From Undaria pinnatifida (taxonomy: Eukaryota; Sar; Phaeophyceae; Laminariales; Alariaceae), in assembly GCA_012845835.1 (NCBI GenBank), contig JABAKD010000026.1, forward strand, positions 7,882,058-7,946,057: DNA of 64,000 nt. The letters are read 5' to 3'. Under the pieces are notes generated by a model. The model searched no databases. It was not told where the DNA came from and was given only the letters and a program-made list of their open reading frames with translations. Of this stretch, positions 12,190 to 25,094 are shown in pieces. Position 1 is the first letter of the stretch; every line of letters starts with the position of its first letter. A program made the position numbers and the translations under genes.

Positions 12190-12545
12190 TCGCGGGTCAC
12201 CCGAATTCTGGCGGGTCGGGTCAGGAGGATTTCAAAACCTCGCGGTTCGGGTCGGGTCGGGTCGGATCGGGTCGGGTCGGGTCGGGTCGGGTCGGGTCGG
12301 GTCAGGAGGTTTTCAAAATCTCGCGAGTCGGGTCGGGTCGGGTCGGGTCAGGAGCTTTTCGAAATCTCGCGGGTCGGGCCGGGTCGGGTCAAGACGTCTC
12401 GAAATTGTCGCGGGTCGGGTCGGGTCGGGTCAAGACATCGCGAAATTCTCACGGGTCGGGTCAGCTGTCTGACCCGACCCGACCCGACCCGACCCGACCC
12501 GACCCGACCCGACCCGCGAGATTTGACCCGACCCGTGAAAAGCCC
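12190..12545 (+). repeat. Right subterminal GGGTC array and inverted terminal part
   Basis: Units of GGGTC pentamers with CAAAATCTCGCG-type spacers run from about 12210 to 12460 in the same orientation as the left array. The orientation then flips to GACCC pentamers from 12470 to the terminus. The last 75 bp can therefore fold back on the array. Confidence 0.85.
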
Positions 12546-12555
12546 TGGTATTAAT

Positions 12556-15500
12556 ACTAATTAATAATATTTACACTTATCGTCACAACCACATGCCCGT
12601 ACGTACCAAACACGTGCAACGCGTGATTGTTTGAGCATGAACCATGGCTCCACAGCGACCGTATTGCTACTGTGACAACACTCTTAAAGACTTCAACCAA
12701 GAATCAGGACGGACACTGGGTGTGCTGGTTTGGTTGTAGAAATAACGTTAACGTAAATGGAAAGCAGCACACACAACACGCAACTAGACACAGCAGTCTT
12801 AAATCCTATTAATACTCGCATGTTTTGGTGCCTGTGCCCCGCTCTCTTTACCTCGGAACTGTGTGATTTTCTTTGTGAAGCGACAAAAATACACCATGAT
12901 CACTACGTAAGCGTGATTAATACGGACACTTCAGCAAAGTAGTATTAATGGTAGGTTTTGGTGCTTTGGTTCATTTCTCGTTACTCTTACCGTATCGATT
13001 ATATTACCGCGACCACGAAAACACGTTCCAGCAACAGCCCCAAACGATGACGTTGCAACGACCCCAGACTCGAACATGTCCCAACAGCCCAACGTGATGA
13101 TGATGTTCAGCAACCCTCAGGCGCGATATTCCGGGACTTTCCTACACCGGGATGTCCTCATGTTTTTTCTTCTCTTTTTTTTTTCAACGCAAGCGTTCGT
13201 CGCGCTGTCTGCGGCGTCAAGCGATACAGGAAAAAAAGTCTTTGACGTCTCCTATGATATCGGCATGCCAACCCCGACCTCCCGCGAGCAGGGTCGAAAA
13301 TCTATCAGTAAGACGAGTCCACCCTCCAGCGGTGGTGGTTCAACTACTCAGGGTTATAATTAGCTTCATGATTTGGCCTCCCGTGCCTTCGCGCAGTCGG
13401 AGCTGAGGTGCACGTCCACGCTGGGGGGGCACGAATAAGGACTGCTGGAATTTGGTGCCCACGTAGGACCCACCGGAATAATTTTCATGTGTATTCGTTA
13501 ATATGTAAGTATGCTCAAAATTTATGTGCGTCCTGCCGGCTCGTTTTGCCCTCCGATGATTGTATGCGTAAGTCAGGCTACCTTGAATGTGATACCAAGC
13601 GCAAAGGAACAAACACAGAGTTACGATCGATATTATCAGTCAGTCCATGCACGCGGTACCATGCCCATTAGGTTTGCGCGTTCACTGGGCTGAGGGAATC
13701 TAATACAGCAGAGGGATAGTTTTTTCTTCCACTTTCATCAAGCAAAGCTAGCTACAGAGATGTCTTTGTCGACAACGCCGTGAGTTTTTCGCGGAACACG
13801 CGTATGCCTCCTTTCAAAACATCAAGTAACCCGTGTATTAGAGTCGTCAAAAAGGATCGTTTGCCGCTCGTTCATCCGAACTGTTAATGCGCTCATAGTA
13901 CGCACGTTTCTTCCTGCTACGAGCACTATTATTAATAGTATTGATAGTATCAACAGTAAATAGAATGACGTTCCAGATCCGTTTGTTTGGTTGTGCCTCC
14001 AGCAATTGCTTGTTCAATTGTTTATTAAACTATTTCAAACACGTCAGAAGTGAGTTGCGTAATACTTCGGCCGCGCGGTTTTATACGTCCACCCCTCTTG
14101 AACCATTCAGGCCAGCGACTCCGCTGGGTTCTGCCGGGGTCAACAGCACAATTCTACAATATTTGGGCAAGTTGTATGCGTGGTAAGTCCAAGAGCTGTC
14201 CAAATCCTCTCTAAAAAATGTCTTGGGAAAAGTGCAACCCCCTAGAAAACAGGAAAAGATTGTCCGATTATATGTTGTGATGAAAAAGCGATTAGCGTTC
14301 GAAACAACACTTCATGTCTAGAAATACCGTATAAGTCCTCGGTTTGAGTTCAGCGTGTGAACGGTGTCATCGGAGTTAAAAATACAACTCCCCGCCTTTC
14401 TTGTTGCTGGGAAGAAATTGGACCAGTATCACGTATCCATGCAATCAAATGAATGGGATGTAGCGTTGTAACGGTTGCGGCTATCATCGTAGATGCTGCT
14501 AACAGTTGTATGCGTACGGTGCCACAGCGTCAGCGCAGCTCCACTGTCTGTCTGGTGGATTTTGTTTTTTAACATTGCAGTTTGTTGATACTGGGGATGC
14601 TGCCAGCCACTCTCTACAGAGCAAGGACACCCTTCTCCTTCCGAGAATAGCATCTTCGTTTGCTGCCGTGCTGGTGTCCCTGCGATCTGACGAATATCTG
14701 GGACCCAGGGCTTCCGTGTATCCATGAGGCATTATGAAGCCGGGGTTGCCCATGAGTTTAAGGCCATGGTAGCTCCCTCAGGAAACTGTTGAGTAGGAGC
14801 TCGTATGTAGGCGTTTCGCGTATATAAAAAAATCACCTGAAAACGGAGTATGGCATCTGCAAACAAGATCCTTATTTCGAAACTTCAGACAAAAATGCTG
14901 CAAAGAGCCTATAATACAGAGCTTTTCAGGTCTTTTTAGCCCTTTTTTCTACTCCGTAACTCCCTGCCCCTCACGGAAATGAAATATCGCTTGCCGCAGG
15001 CTTTTTGAGAAGGGTTAAATCATCCGCCTGGCGAGCAGCAAACTTTAGGTGAAAACCGTTTTTTGTATCGGTGATGTACCCATCGTATTAGGCTCCCGCG
15101 CGTGAATTGAAATATTTCAGCGATTTCGAGGGCTTTTGGTGTTGCTGCCTCGCAAGTTCGAAATCACGAAAACGTCTCATGAGTCGCTCCTGGCCGCCTA
15201 CGATTGCTGTCTGGCGCACCCGACGCCGTCATACACCCCACCAGAAGCGTCCCTCAATTTCGCGGTCCGTGGTTGCTTGTGGGGAGCTGTAGCTGCCCGC
15301 TAGTGAAGTGCACACGTTCAGTTGGGGGGATTGTTTTTTGTCTCGTTTTGTGCCCCCCTAAGTTCGACCACTGCAGCGCCTCAAAGTCGAGGTGTGGACC
15401 TTTGCTGAGAACCTGAGGAAGACCAGTATGAAGAGACTCACAGCATCTGTGGATGCAACACTCTTGAGCACTATCCGCTCTCTCTAAGCCACGAACCAGC

Positions 15501-18500
15501 CGAGGTTCTGAACGCAACGTGTTAACATAGCCTCGTTTTTTTTTCTGTTCCGATAAAACATCCAGAGATTAGAATTACCGGGGACCAGGGGACGCTTGGG
15601 TGCTACCGTGGCCGCAAAGCGGTCACTCGTTTAATTTATATTTGGTCGGTATTTTTCTCTACTACCATACCGCCTTAAGGATACCGCCTTATTAGTTTTC
15701 GAGGCCTTGTTTCGTCCACAAGCAGGGGGAAACGGCAAAGGTTTAAAACGTATGCCGCACACGTACTTTGTGGAACAACTTGGTGCATCAGGGAAATGAA
15801 TGTGTGGAGCAGCGTTCCAGAGATGCCTCCAAAATGTTTCGCCTTCCCCCAGAAAACCAACAGCGACATAGACGCCGCACGTTTTATTTTCGCCTGCAGC
15901 GAGAAAAGATTCAGAGAGCTCTAAAGCCCGTGTGCGCGCCAGTGTACGCCAGCGCAACGTTTTACCGCCTAATGCGGTAACCATGTTGTGGGTTTGTGAC
16001 ACACACCAAGATGGACTGGTCGAACCTGATTTCCTCGAGGACTATGGTTGGTACGGAGTCAGGGCATTCTGATGCTTGTTTCGCCTACTAGGTAGACGGT
16101 TGGCCCCGACGGACCTGGAAATCACACATCTGCACATTATCGACAGCAAATAAACACAAGCGGTTCACTCCAACCTCTGCACACACAAATATCACAAGTA
16201 TCCACAACAATCAGTGCCACCATCACTCGTGAACGAGAAGCTCTGTCCGCCATCGGTACTGGCGGTACATCCATTACCCAACCTCGGGCATCGAAGCCGA
16301 CGCAGACTCCCCGTCTACCCTGCTCCTTCCTGTGGACTGTCGACCTATGGAATCCTATGCTCCTACGGAGAGCAGAAGTGTTTGTGTCAACCGTACAGGC
16401 GTTGTTATTGTGGTTGTTTGTGTGGTCGGCTAGGGTTGGCTTTGCTTGCAAGGAAAACCGGGGGGCTGAGTCTGCCCATGACGAGTGCAATGCCTCGAGG
16501 CCTGCCCTTGATAGAAAAGTGTAGGGTAGGGTGCCGAGACCACGTTCTCTCTCTGTGGCCGATGCTGATGATGTTGTGCGCTTTGTTGGAGGCAGCAGCG
16601 GAATTTTTTCAAGTCTGTAGGATTCGACCACTTGCTTGATTTTGCCGTTGCACATTGAGCCATTTTTACTTATATCCACCAACATCCAGCACATACATCC
16701 AGTGTCCGGTCCGTGCTGATTCTTCGTCCTAGAGAGATACGTGGTACCAAGCACATTATATGTGGTCATTATAGCCTGCGAGTCAGAGAAAAAAAATGCA
16801 TCACAGGTCAAACGAGGTAGTTGATACCATGGTAGCAGATTTAGCGCCTGTGGATACGAAAGAGAGCCACAAATATAGTGAACGAAAAGAGAAAATAAAC
16901 CCCAAAGGTAATAGTCATGTCTTGGGACCCGAAAAAAAAATTCCATGATGGCAAGCGGCTGTTTCTACAACGCTGTCAGCGCATCCTGTCGTCGATCACA
17001 TGAGAGCTGGCTGCTGGCCTCGGTAACAGTATCTACACTTTTTGTGCGCGGGGGGACGTACTCATCTGTTGCTTGCCTTAGTCATATGACCATTGACCAG
17101 GCATCCATCCCTTTCGAGACGGAACACCGCTCCTGCTCGTAATAGAGACACCTCCAACATCTGGACGTCCATTACCTTTCTTCCGTATTTTTTTTTCATA
17201 AAAATCAATTTTCTGATCCCCTTCGTATTTGGGCGTATGTGGCGACTATCAATCTCCTGGGATGGCGATACTTGTCTCGCTACCAGGTATCTAATATACA
17301 AAAACTCTCCGTACGTCGAAATGTCTACATTACCCCCCGAGCCCGGCCGAGTGGCAGTCCTTATTATTTCACGCCGTCAGGGACCTTCTACTCGCAGGTC
17401 AAGTGGCTAGCAAGCTTATTTCTGTTCTTGAAATATCCAACGAGCTGCGTGCATCTGGTTGGAGTAAACAAGCGGCAATGCACGGGCCGACCAACCGTAC
17501 CAGGTGTATGAGCACCGGTATGATATTCGGAACGGCAGAATTTGCCAAATCTTATGAGCGTTGAGGTGGCCACACGGTCATGCTGCTGGAGCTGCCCGCG
17601 CCGGTAGTGTAGGTTGCGTCGAGATCCTACAACAAGCAGTGGTTTGTCTTAGGTTCGCGTCCGGCGCAGGCCGAACCCGAGGACACGACATGTTCGTGTT
17701 CGTTCAAAGAGACGGCGTGTTAGGCTACGCATGCAGTGTTTGTTACTACGGGTCTGGCGTCAAGTTGCAAGATGTTATTACTCGCTCTTACCTGGTACTC
17801 GTATAAACCAAGGCTTATGTTTTCTGTTGTATTTTAACATTTTGCCCTCGTCCCATTGGCGCCCTGGTCCCGAGCCGACCTAATCGGACCGGGACCTGAG
17901 CGGAATCGGTCGATTATTTGCTGTATATAGGTCTAAAGAAAAGTACCAATCCTAGGTTCTACACCAAGTGCACCAGGGTAGAAACGTATGTACCACATCG
18001 GTCTCGGCCTCAGAGAAAGCTGCATTTCCCTTGGCGTATTTAGAACTACGAACTCGAAAAAAAAAACAAAAAAAATGCCGTCAAAATGGCGTAAGATGTG
18101 TTGGTGTTGTTGTCATACTATTTTTATTAATAGTCTATTTTTTAACCGAAAGACGATGCCTCTGTCGTATCTCGACACAAGCGTTGTTGTATATGTCGCT
18201 AATTTTGATGTATTTTCTCATTATCAGCTGAACGTCCCGCCTCTTGGTAGCGCTGCTGGCGAATTTTATTTCTTGATTTTCCTAATTGTTGACCATTTCG
18301 AGTTGCGCGGAGCCGGCGGTGGACGTCAACCCAGCGAAGTCTCCTTGTACATAATAGTTGAAAACTGTCCCTATATCGCGATGTACGGCCCTCAGGCCAA
18401 AACCAGCTTCTTCGGTTCCTTCCTCGAGTTAATGCGGTCATGTAGATACACTCTACCAAAGTTTGTCGGATTTATCAATGTAGTGGCCGGCTTATGGCTC

Positions 18501-18550
18501 CACGATAAAAAAAAAATGCGTCTTGGTGGAAGCCAGCTCGTAGTGCATTT
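12556..18550. other. Long interval without an assigned gene
   Basis: No protein family is recognisable on either strand. Open stretches of up to 269 codons occur (for example minus 16137-16946) but have no domain, biased composition or conserved motif. A small exon-like block with a pyrimidine-rich acceptor and a GTAAGT donor is at 14111-14182. A further open stretch at 17395-17560 is exon-like in composition. This interval may hold dispersed exons of the unidentified plus-strand gene suggested at 18556 and 19752. Confidence 0.4.
14111..14182 (+). CDS. Possible short internal exon, unidentified
   Basis: Seventy-two bases lie between an ATTCAG acceptor and a GTAAGT donor. Read in the frame where the first base closes a codon, they give PATPLGSAGVNS then TILQYLGKLYA, a plausible globular or membrane-proximal sequence. 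No family is recognised. The evidence is splice-site quality and amino-acid composition only. It could equally be chance. Confidence 0.2.
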
Positions 18551-18555
18551 CCCAG

Positions 18556-18741
18556 AGCATTCGTCGTTTCGTTACGAACGTCAAAACCCTCGCGCAGGCA
18601 TACTCGATCTACTGCGGCGCAAGCTTTGCGACAGTGATCACGTGGGTGTTTGCTGTGACTGCAGCGGCAAACGATGCGTGGATGAACTGGCACGGGATTA
18701 CATATAGTGAAGGCAACAGAGGATGCACTGAATTGACAATA
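18556..18741 (+). CDS. Candidate exon of an unidentified membrane protein
   Basis: After a TTTCCCAG acceptor at 18546-18555 an open stretch of 62 codons reads SIRRFVTNVKTLAQAYS, then a strongly hydrophobic segment (GASFATVITWVFAVTAAA, residues about 21-38), then NDAWMNWHGITYS. This looks like a transmembrane helix followed by an aromatic exofacial loop. It has no start codon, so it would be an internal exon. A donor such as GTGAAG after ACATATA (about 18709) would end it. It lies in a different frame from a 239-codon open stretch at 17988-18707 that looks non-coding. Family unknown; possibly the same gene as the exon at 19752. Confidence 0.35.
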
Positions 18742-19751
18742 TGAGCGAACGCTGTGAGTGCCCCACGTGGGGAAAGGTTGGGCATTCGTTGTTGAAGGTT
18801 GGCGTTGACATCGGAACTCCAAGAAGTACATGTCATAGGGGTCAGCGTTATCAGGCCGGCCGTACACTCAGAACCTCGAGCACGTCGAGCGGTGCACATT
18901 CCGAGAAATGCGAGTGTCCGTACACCTCTTTAGAGCTGCACCCTCACTTTTTTGCGACAAACTACTTGGAACTAGTGTGGGTTCATTTTTGGAGTGGTAG
19001 CGCCAACGTTGAAGTTGATCGAAACTACGCTCATTGTCAGGTGCTGGTCGTATGTCTTAACTGGACCGTTCTTTGTACAACAACGTCGGGTTTGCGCAAT
19101 GGATAGAAGAAGGTTGAAAATTGTGGCCTTTGTTTTTAAGACGCTCGATTTATTTTGTTTGGCCGCCGTATTTTATTAGCTGTGCCGTTTTCATATCCCG
19201 GTGAATCATGATGCAGAGGAGAAGTACCGCCTGCTGTTGTGGCGTTTTGTGTAGTGTACCCTGGCGTTTCGTTCGATACTTCCACACCGAAGATGTATTA
19301 GTCAGATCACCCTGCCCTCACCCTACTCGGTCAAAGTAATTTCAACCGGTACCAGGTAGTGGCATTACCAGTAGAACCGACGGGTTCTCTTTTACGCACC
19401 TTGCGTTGTGAGCTATTGTTATTTTAATACTCAGGTAATATTTGGTGCTGATGGGTCTCAAAACCTGCTCTCTAAGTAGAGTTCCACAGCGCATTTATCT
19501 ATGTATCTGGAGTACACAGGCAGCCCCTGTTGCGCGACCCCCCGCGGCTCAGAAGCACCCAGCGCGCTCTCGTGTTAACGGGAGTCTCTACGAGAGGTGA
19601 CACCACAACTGAGAACCCCCACCGCATCTCTATCGCACGACTCGTTGCTTCATTGTGCGCCTTCTGTTTCTGACCGCCAGCCCCATTGTATTTTCGGCGT
19701 AACCGTACCCCTCAGACGACGCCGCGACAGCCTTCCAGTACCTCGCAACAG

Positions 19752-19906
19752 CGATTATCAGCTTGCGCTCGTGGTGGTGCTGGTCGCGGCGTTTACGTCG
19801 TCTCCCACGACAGGCGTGCTAGGACTGGCTTTGGGGGTTATGCTGGCAGTTTTCTCCTTGTGCGAGATGATTGCGTTCTCCGTCATGGCCGATGTGGTCG
19901 CCGAAC
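19752..19906 (+). CDS. Candidate exon with two transmembrane segments
   Basis: Between a CGCAACAG acceptor and a GTGAGAG donor the sequence reads DYQLALVVVLVAAFTSSP, then TTGVLGLALGVMLAVFSLCE and MIAFSVMADVVAE. The two hydrophobic stretches are separated by a small Ser/Pro/Thr/Gly turn, which fits a hairpin of two membrane helices. With the helix encoded at 18556 this would give a three- or four-span protein, a layout seen in MARVEL or tetraspanin-like proteins, but no diagnostic residue supports either. Intron phases (2 in, 1 out) are compatible with an internal exon. The family is not identified. Confidence 0.4.
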
Positions 19907-19957
19907 GTGAGAGTAACTTATTTGCTTCTATTCTTATTCGAGCGAAGCGAGTTTCTA

Positions 19958-20710
19958 ATTCCCACCTGCGGTCCCCCCGTAATAGCGCTCTACTCGGAAA
20001 AAAAGTTTGTGTGTTTGTACGCTTTAACTTGAATTTAGACTAGGTCACTAGAAAAATGAGTGCTGTGGTGGCGCACCACACGAAAAAAAAAAAAAAAATC
20101 CCACCTACGGTCCCCCCGTAATAGCGCTCTACTCGAAAAAAAAAGTTCGTGTGTTTGTACGCTTTGACTTCAATTTAGACTAGGTCACCAGAAAAATGAG
20201 TGCTGTGGTGGCGGACCACACGAAAAAAAAAAAAGACAGCACAACAGCACAGCGGGACACACGAGCACACAGAGAACACAAGCGACCGCCAACACGCACA
20301 GCGGTCGCACAGCAGTCAGCACCACACGCACAGCAGACAACACACGCAAGCAGGGGGCATAGCTGATGGCATAGCGAAGGGCATAGCTGCTGCCTCATGG
20401 ACCGGTCAAACAGACGTCCGTTGGCCTCGATTGAACCGAACTCAGTCCGTGAGGCTAATTCCCACCTGCGGTCCCCTAGTAATAGCGCTCTACTCGAAAA
20501 AAAAAGTTCGTGTGTTCGTGTGTTTGTACGCTTTAACTTCAATTTAGACTAGGTCACTAGAAAAATGAGTTGGTGGCGGACCACACGAAAAAAAAACAGC
20601 ACAACAGCACAGCGGGACACACGAGCACACAGAGCACACAAGCGACCGCCAACACGCACAGCGGTCGCACAGCAGTCAGCACCACACGCACAGCAGACAA
20701 CACACGCAAT
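19958..20710 (+). repeat. Composite tandem duplication, units A and B
   Basis: Unit A (about 135 bp: CCCACCTGCGGTCCCC, AATAGCGCTCTACTCG, poly-A, CAATTTAGACTAGGTCAC and an AAAAATGAGT tail) occurs three times, near 19960, 20100 and 20460. Unit B (about 115 bp of AC-rich sequence with CAGCGGGACACACGAGCACA and GCGACCGCCAACACGCACAG) follows the second and third copies at about 20236 and 20596. Each A unit ends in a poly-A run of 9-16. The arrangement A, A-B, A-B suggests unequal exchange. Confidence 0.85.
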
Positions 20711-23700
20711 TACAGATCACGAGGGTAAGGTACACGAGCATGGGCATCTTCAACGCCGCCTAAGGAAACCAATGATTTCCTCTTCTGCTGCAGATGCACG
20801 ACCAATCAATTGCAAGTCAAACGTGGTGCCCCTCGCAATCACACGAACCAATGGCCCGTGGACGCACACGTCTGACGACAGTCACATCTATCAGCTGTCG
20901 CTCGTTTTAGCGACAGCTACAATATCTTTTATTATCTTTGTTGTCGTTGTTGTTGCTGTTGCCGGTGCTGTTGTTGTTGTTGTTGTTTCTCGCCTTCCGA
21001 CAGTATGCACCATGAGCTCTCTAATATATCCAATTCCCAGAAAGTACAAGAAAAACAACGGAAATCCTAAAAAACGTGTCTTCGCGACTCAACAAGCAAC
21101 GAACTCTTCCACGCCTACACCCCTGAATCCAGCGGGAGCCCGGGGGGCAGTATCACCGCAACCCCGGCTCGGTAGATAGACCCAGTCCAACAACAAAAAG
21201 AGAAACAGAGTGATATTTTATGTACGCCATGGTCGGCAACGGTCTCAGGTCTCTATATCGGTTAACTGTTGCGGTTCAAGAAACAAAACGCAAGCCTATG
21301 CATATGTATCAAGCCCGTGGATATGGCACAGACGCCGTTATCAATAAGAAAGCTGACGATACGGCCGGGTGGCCCCGGACCCCACATCTCGATTCTAAAT
21401 TTGGACGCTTGGTTTTTGCCGAATTGCCATGGACTTTGGCGGGGAGCGTTCAATAAGTTCGCCATGGAACCCTGGCGCGCCACGATGATAGTGATGCCCG
21501 AACACGGCGACCTCAAGTACAAATCTGCGAAGTAGATGGAGCTCAACGCGGACTGTATGCGGGCGATGAGGGCGTTCCGCATTAGCAAGAATATGACTAA
21601 TGGTACCTCAAGCAGGAGGCGTCTCCGTGCTGCCGTTGTTTTCAGTATGATGGGGCTGCCCGCTGTGGGCGACTCGACGAGGTACATTCGTGCCGTAGTC
21701 CCTGAGAGCGACGTTTGAGACTTCCCGCCCTATAAACGCGGGTGTGTTGTATGGTGGCGTGGCCCCCCCCAATTATAAACGCCAGTACGTAAGTTCCCTT
21801 CGAAGTAGTACATGATACGTCTTGGTATGTCCGCGATACCTTGTATTCTCCGCGGTACGAACACACCTAGGTGTGCCATGGTACATACGGGTATGTCTTA
21901 CTGCGCTTGATCTGTGCAAAGCGGGCTCTCCTGCTGCGCCCACAAGGTTGAGAAACACGATCGTTGGTAGCCATAGACCATCGATGGCCCGGTATTGCTC
22001 GATCAGTACGCAGCAGCAATCGCTCCTGGAGTTGCCCATCATGACCCCGCACACCCATGTGCCATGTTTCCGCCCTCGTCTCCCTCCGCCTCCCTTCGCT
22101 TCAGTCGACAAGCCCAGCAGCGTATCTAGCTTCTATTCTGTCGGTGACTCCAGAATCGAACCTGGGCCTACCCTCGGCGTGGTAGTGATGGCTTGGCTCT
22201 TCGGTCTAGCCGGCACCATCGCTATCCTAGCTGTGCGCTCACGCGCAACAAGTGACCATTGAAGCCCCTTCGGGAAATGCATGTCTGTGGGAGGCGGCAT
22301 CGCCGAAGGAGGCTCGGTTGAAGCCACCGTCGGGAAGTATGCAGGAGGCGCCATCACCGGAAGAGGTTCGTCGGAACCCACCGTCGGCACGGTGTAACCG
22401 ATTCCCAAGAGTGAAGGGGCAGGGCAGATAAAGAGGGGTTGTTCGGCTTGTGTAGGGCTGCGGCTGCAGTAGCAGTAGAATCGTACGAGTAGGCAGAGTG
22501 TGTTAGGGTTTTCCATCACGGTTGTGGCGGCGGCATTTCCCTTGCTATAAGCAGGAATTATTTTCCGCACGCAAGGTGGGCTGAACAGAGTCCTGGTCGT
22601 TTTATTTCATGTCTCCCCTGTCATTTGTTTTGTTCTTGTAGATGGTGTCGCTGTTTTATATTATAATACAACATGATGGATACTAAATATGCATTGCCCC
22701 CGAACGAACGACAATCACGTGCTGTTCCTCAGTGTGGTGTCGTACATCTGGTACTGTAAGTTGCACCCGACGGTATGCATTCGCGTGCTGTTCCACAGGT
22801 TGTCAATTTGTTTGTTTTGTAACTTGATTGCGTGGTGGGTGGGGGATGGGGTGGTGGGGCGGATTAACGCCAGTCCCTCGTATCATCGTAGCAGAAAGAG
22901 AATGACGTTTGGTGCACGAGGACAGGAAAACAAGCCACATTAGGCCTTTTGCCTGAGCTATTGGAAACAACCAGCTTGGAAATTCCTCTGAGGGGGTGTG
23001 TCACCCTGCGTGTTACATACGCCGCTATGGCGGTAAGAAACAATGACTCCTTTCTGAATTTTGTTGACTACCAGACTGATGAATCAAGATTCGAAAACAA
23101 GCGCAGAATGCAGGCCTGTGGGCTATGACCTTAAAAATGAACTGTACTCAATGTATAGTCCAATTGTAGATATTTTACCAATTGTTCCAGTTCTTTTTTC
23201 ATTACTTGTCTTCCTTTGGCAAGCTTCAGTTGGTTTTAGATAAACAACTTCTAAATAAATTGCAGTCAATTTAGCAGCACCGTGAACATTCTCGGGCTCC
23301 CCGTGCACGGAGATGTCACACGCATTTAGTATACAGTGGTTATTTTACCTCCGCCTCTCGCGCCGGCTCGAGCTGTCCACGCACCCTTCGCCATCGTTAC
23401 ACGAAACGGCCGGGATTTATCGTCCGCGAGACACCTCAACCACCACCACAGCGATACCTACTCTAATTCGGCCAAAGCGTTCAACTTGGCCCCGGTGCGG
23501 GAAACCAACCGCAGCCTTCCGTTCGTTTGTCGTCCCAAAAATGAAAACAGCGTAATGAATCACCTGGTGCACATGATTGAATACAACTGACAGTACAAAA
23601 CAGTACGAGTGGATTTTCCGAGTTGAGAAAATGCTATATATATACCAGGTAAGAGGTTTTAGTTGGTATTTTTTCCGCCATATCATCGTGGGTACTCACG

Positions 23701-24790
23701 TACTGCTTCGATGAGACCTAAATCCAGCAGGCGGAGCAGCAGCAGCAGCAGCACGGCTACCACGACACTTGATAGCTACTGCTACACGACCGGGGCTCAG
23801 CACCACCGCAGTCTGTTCGAACGCAATCCTTCTCCCAGACAAAGCCTCTCTCGGAAAGGCGACGTGTGCCCATGTCAACCGAAAAGCTAGAGGAGCGCTC
23901 CCGGAAACGAGAGGGGGGCGGTGTATGGGCGTCGCGTACTAGATACTTTATTTCCTTTCTCGACCCAAGTTCCAGAGGGTGGCAAACAAATCAGGGGAGA
24001 GAACCGGCCGGTGTATGGGAGTGATAAACGCACGACCCATACCTCACTGTTTAGGTACAGGAAAAAACGAAAAACACTGGCCTGTGGAGGGGTAGCCTGA
24101 TGTTTCCGCTCATGGTTTGTTCTCTTCTCATCTATAGATTATATTTCCGCATCCTGTGGTGCTGGCAAGAGCAGGCGTCTCATTGTTGCCTACAATCTCC
24201 CGCTGCCCCTAACGACGTCTACCTCATTTATGGCATGCGATGAAAACAGCCCCCTAGTTCTGCTCCGATAAATGAGAATAGCGCAACGTATTTAATACGG
24301 AATAAAGTGCCAGCCTCCGAAACAATATTGTGTGGAAACGGGGATGTTTTATTTTCTCTTTATTTTCTACAAAATAAACAGTGCATATACTTCCTTTTTT
24401 GTTCTTGTCATCGCGCAATAGCCTAACACCGCCCGCCTGGACTGCACTTTGGCCTACTTGCCTCGTTGCTTGCGATACTTCGCTTCATTACACCAGCACA
24501 CCCATTGTTTTGATTTCCCCTAGAAGTCCTACCTCTTGCAATACATCGCCCCCACACCTAGATATCTGAACTAATCAGGAGCCCGGGGTCAGCACCGCTG
24601 TGCATCCGGCTAGATATATGGGTCCAGATCAATAATAAAAGATGAGCCAAAAGTCATTATATGCGCGTGGTGACGTCCCCAGCAGGTGTCTTGTAGGTTG
24701 CTTGTTACAGTGTGAGTGAAAGCATGCATGCCTACTTATCAGTAGCAAACCCGTGACGCGAAAAAAAAGCTCGATCTGCGTGGCCCCGGT
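20711..24790. other. Long interval without an assigned gene
   Basis: A plus-strand open stretch at 21269-21718 in one frame is broken once at 21533-21535 and reads plausibly (EPWRATMIVMPEHGD, NADCMRAMRAFRISKNM) but matches no family I know. At 23340-23590 another open stretch (RNGRDLSSARHLNHHHSD, APVRETNRSLPFVC) has protein-like composition after a pyrimidine-rich tract. A minus-strand B-box-like T-arm is at about 22140-22175. Nothing else stands out. Confidence 0.4.
22136..22190 (-). repeat. tRNA-like fragment (B box)
   Basis: On the minus strand GGGTAGGCCCAGGTTCGATT followed by CTGGAGTC resembles a T-arm and variable region. No convincing acceptor stem or D-arm is present. I treat it as a weak tRNA-derived remnant. 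Confidence 0.25.
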
Positions 24791-25094
24791 AGTCGCTGCG
24801 GCCTCCCAACGACTTTGCGGGCTCCTTCCACAATAAACGCGTGCTGACGCGACGCGAACCGAAGCAATAGAACCTTTGCGTCCTATCCTCTCACCGACTG
24901 CGCCACACACCACGCCGAAATGCTCCACAAGTACGTATGATACTACTACTATAGCCGCTGCTGTGAGTTGCAATGAACCCCGCGACCTAGCACAAGAAAC
25001 ACATAAAGGCGGAGGTATTCGTTGGAGATATTCGTTCCATCTGCCAAAGCCGTTTCAAAAGTTAAAACAAACTGCAAAAACAATATATTAGTTC

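Noticed and set aside
16137-16946. 269-codon minus-strand open stretch
   Set aside because: No domain, no conserved motif and composition like the surrounding non-coding sequence.
17988-18707. 239-codon plus-strand open stretch
   Set aside because: Composition is erratic with poly-Lys and poly-Cys runs. A different frame in the same place (18556-18741) looks more like real coding sequence.
22133-22570. 145-codon minus-strand proline-rich open stretch
   Set aside because: Weak Pro-rich composition without domains; overlaps a tRNA-like fragment and an equally long opposite-strand frame.
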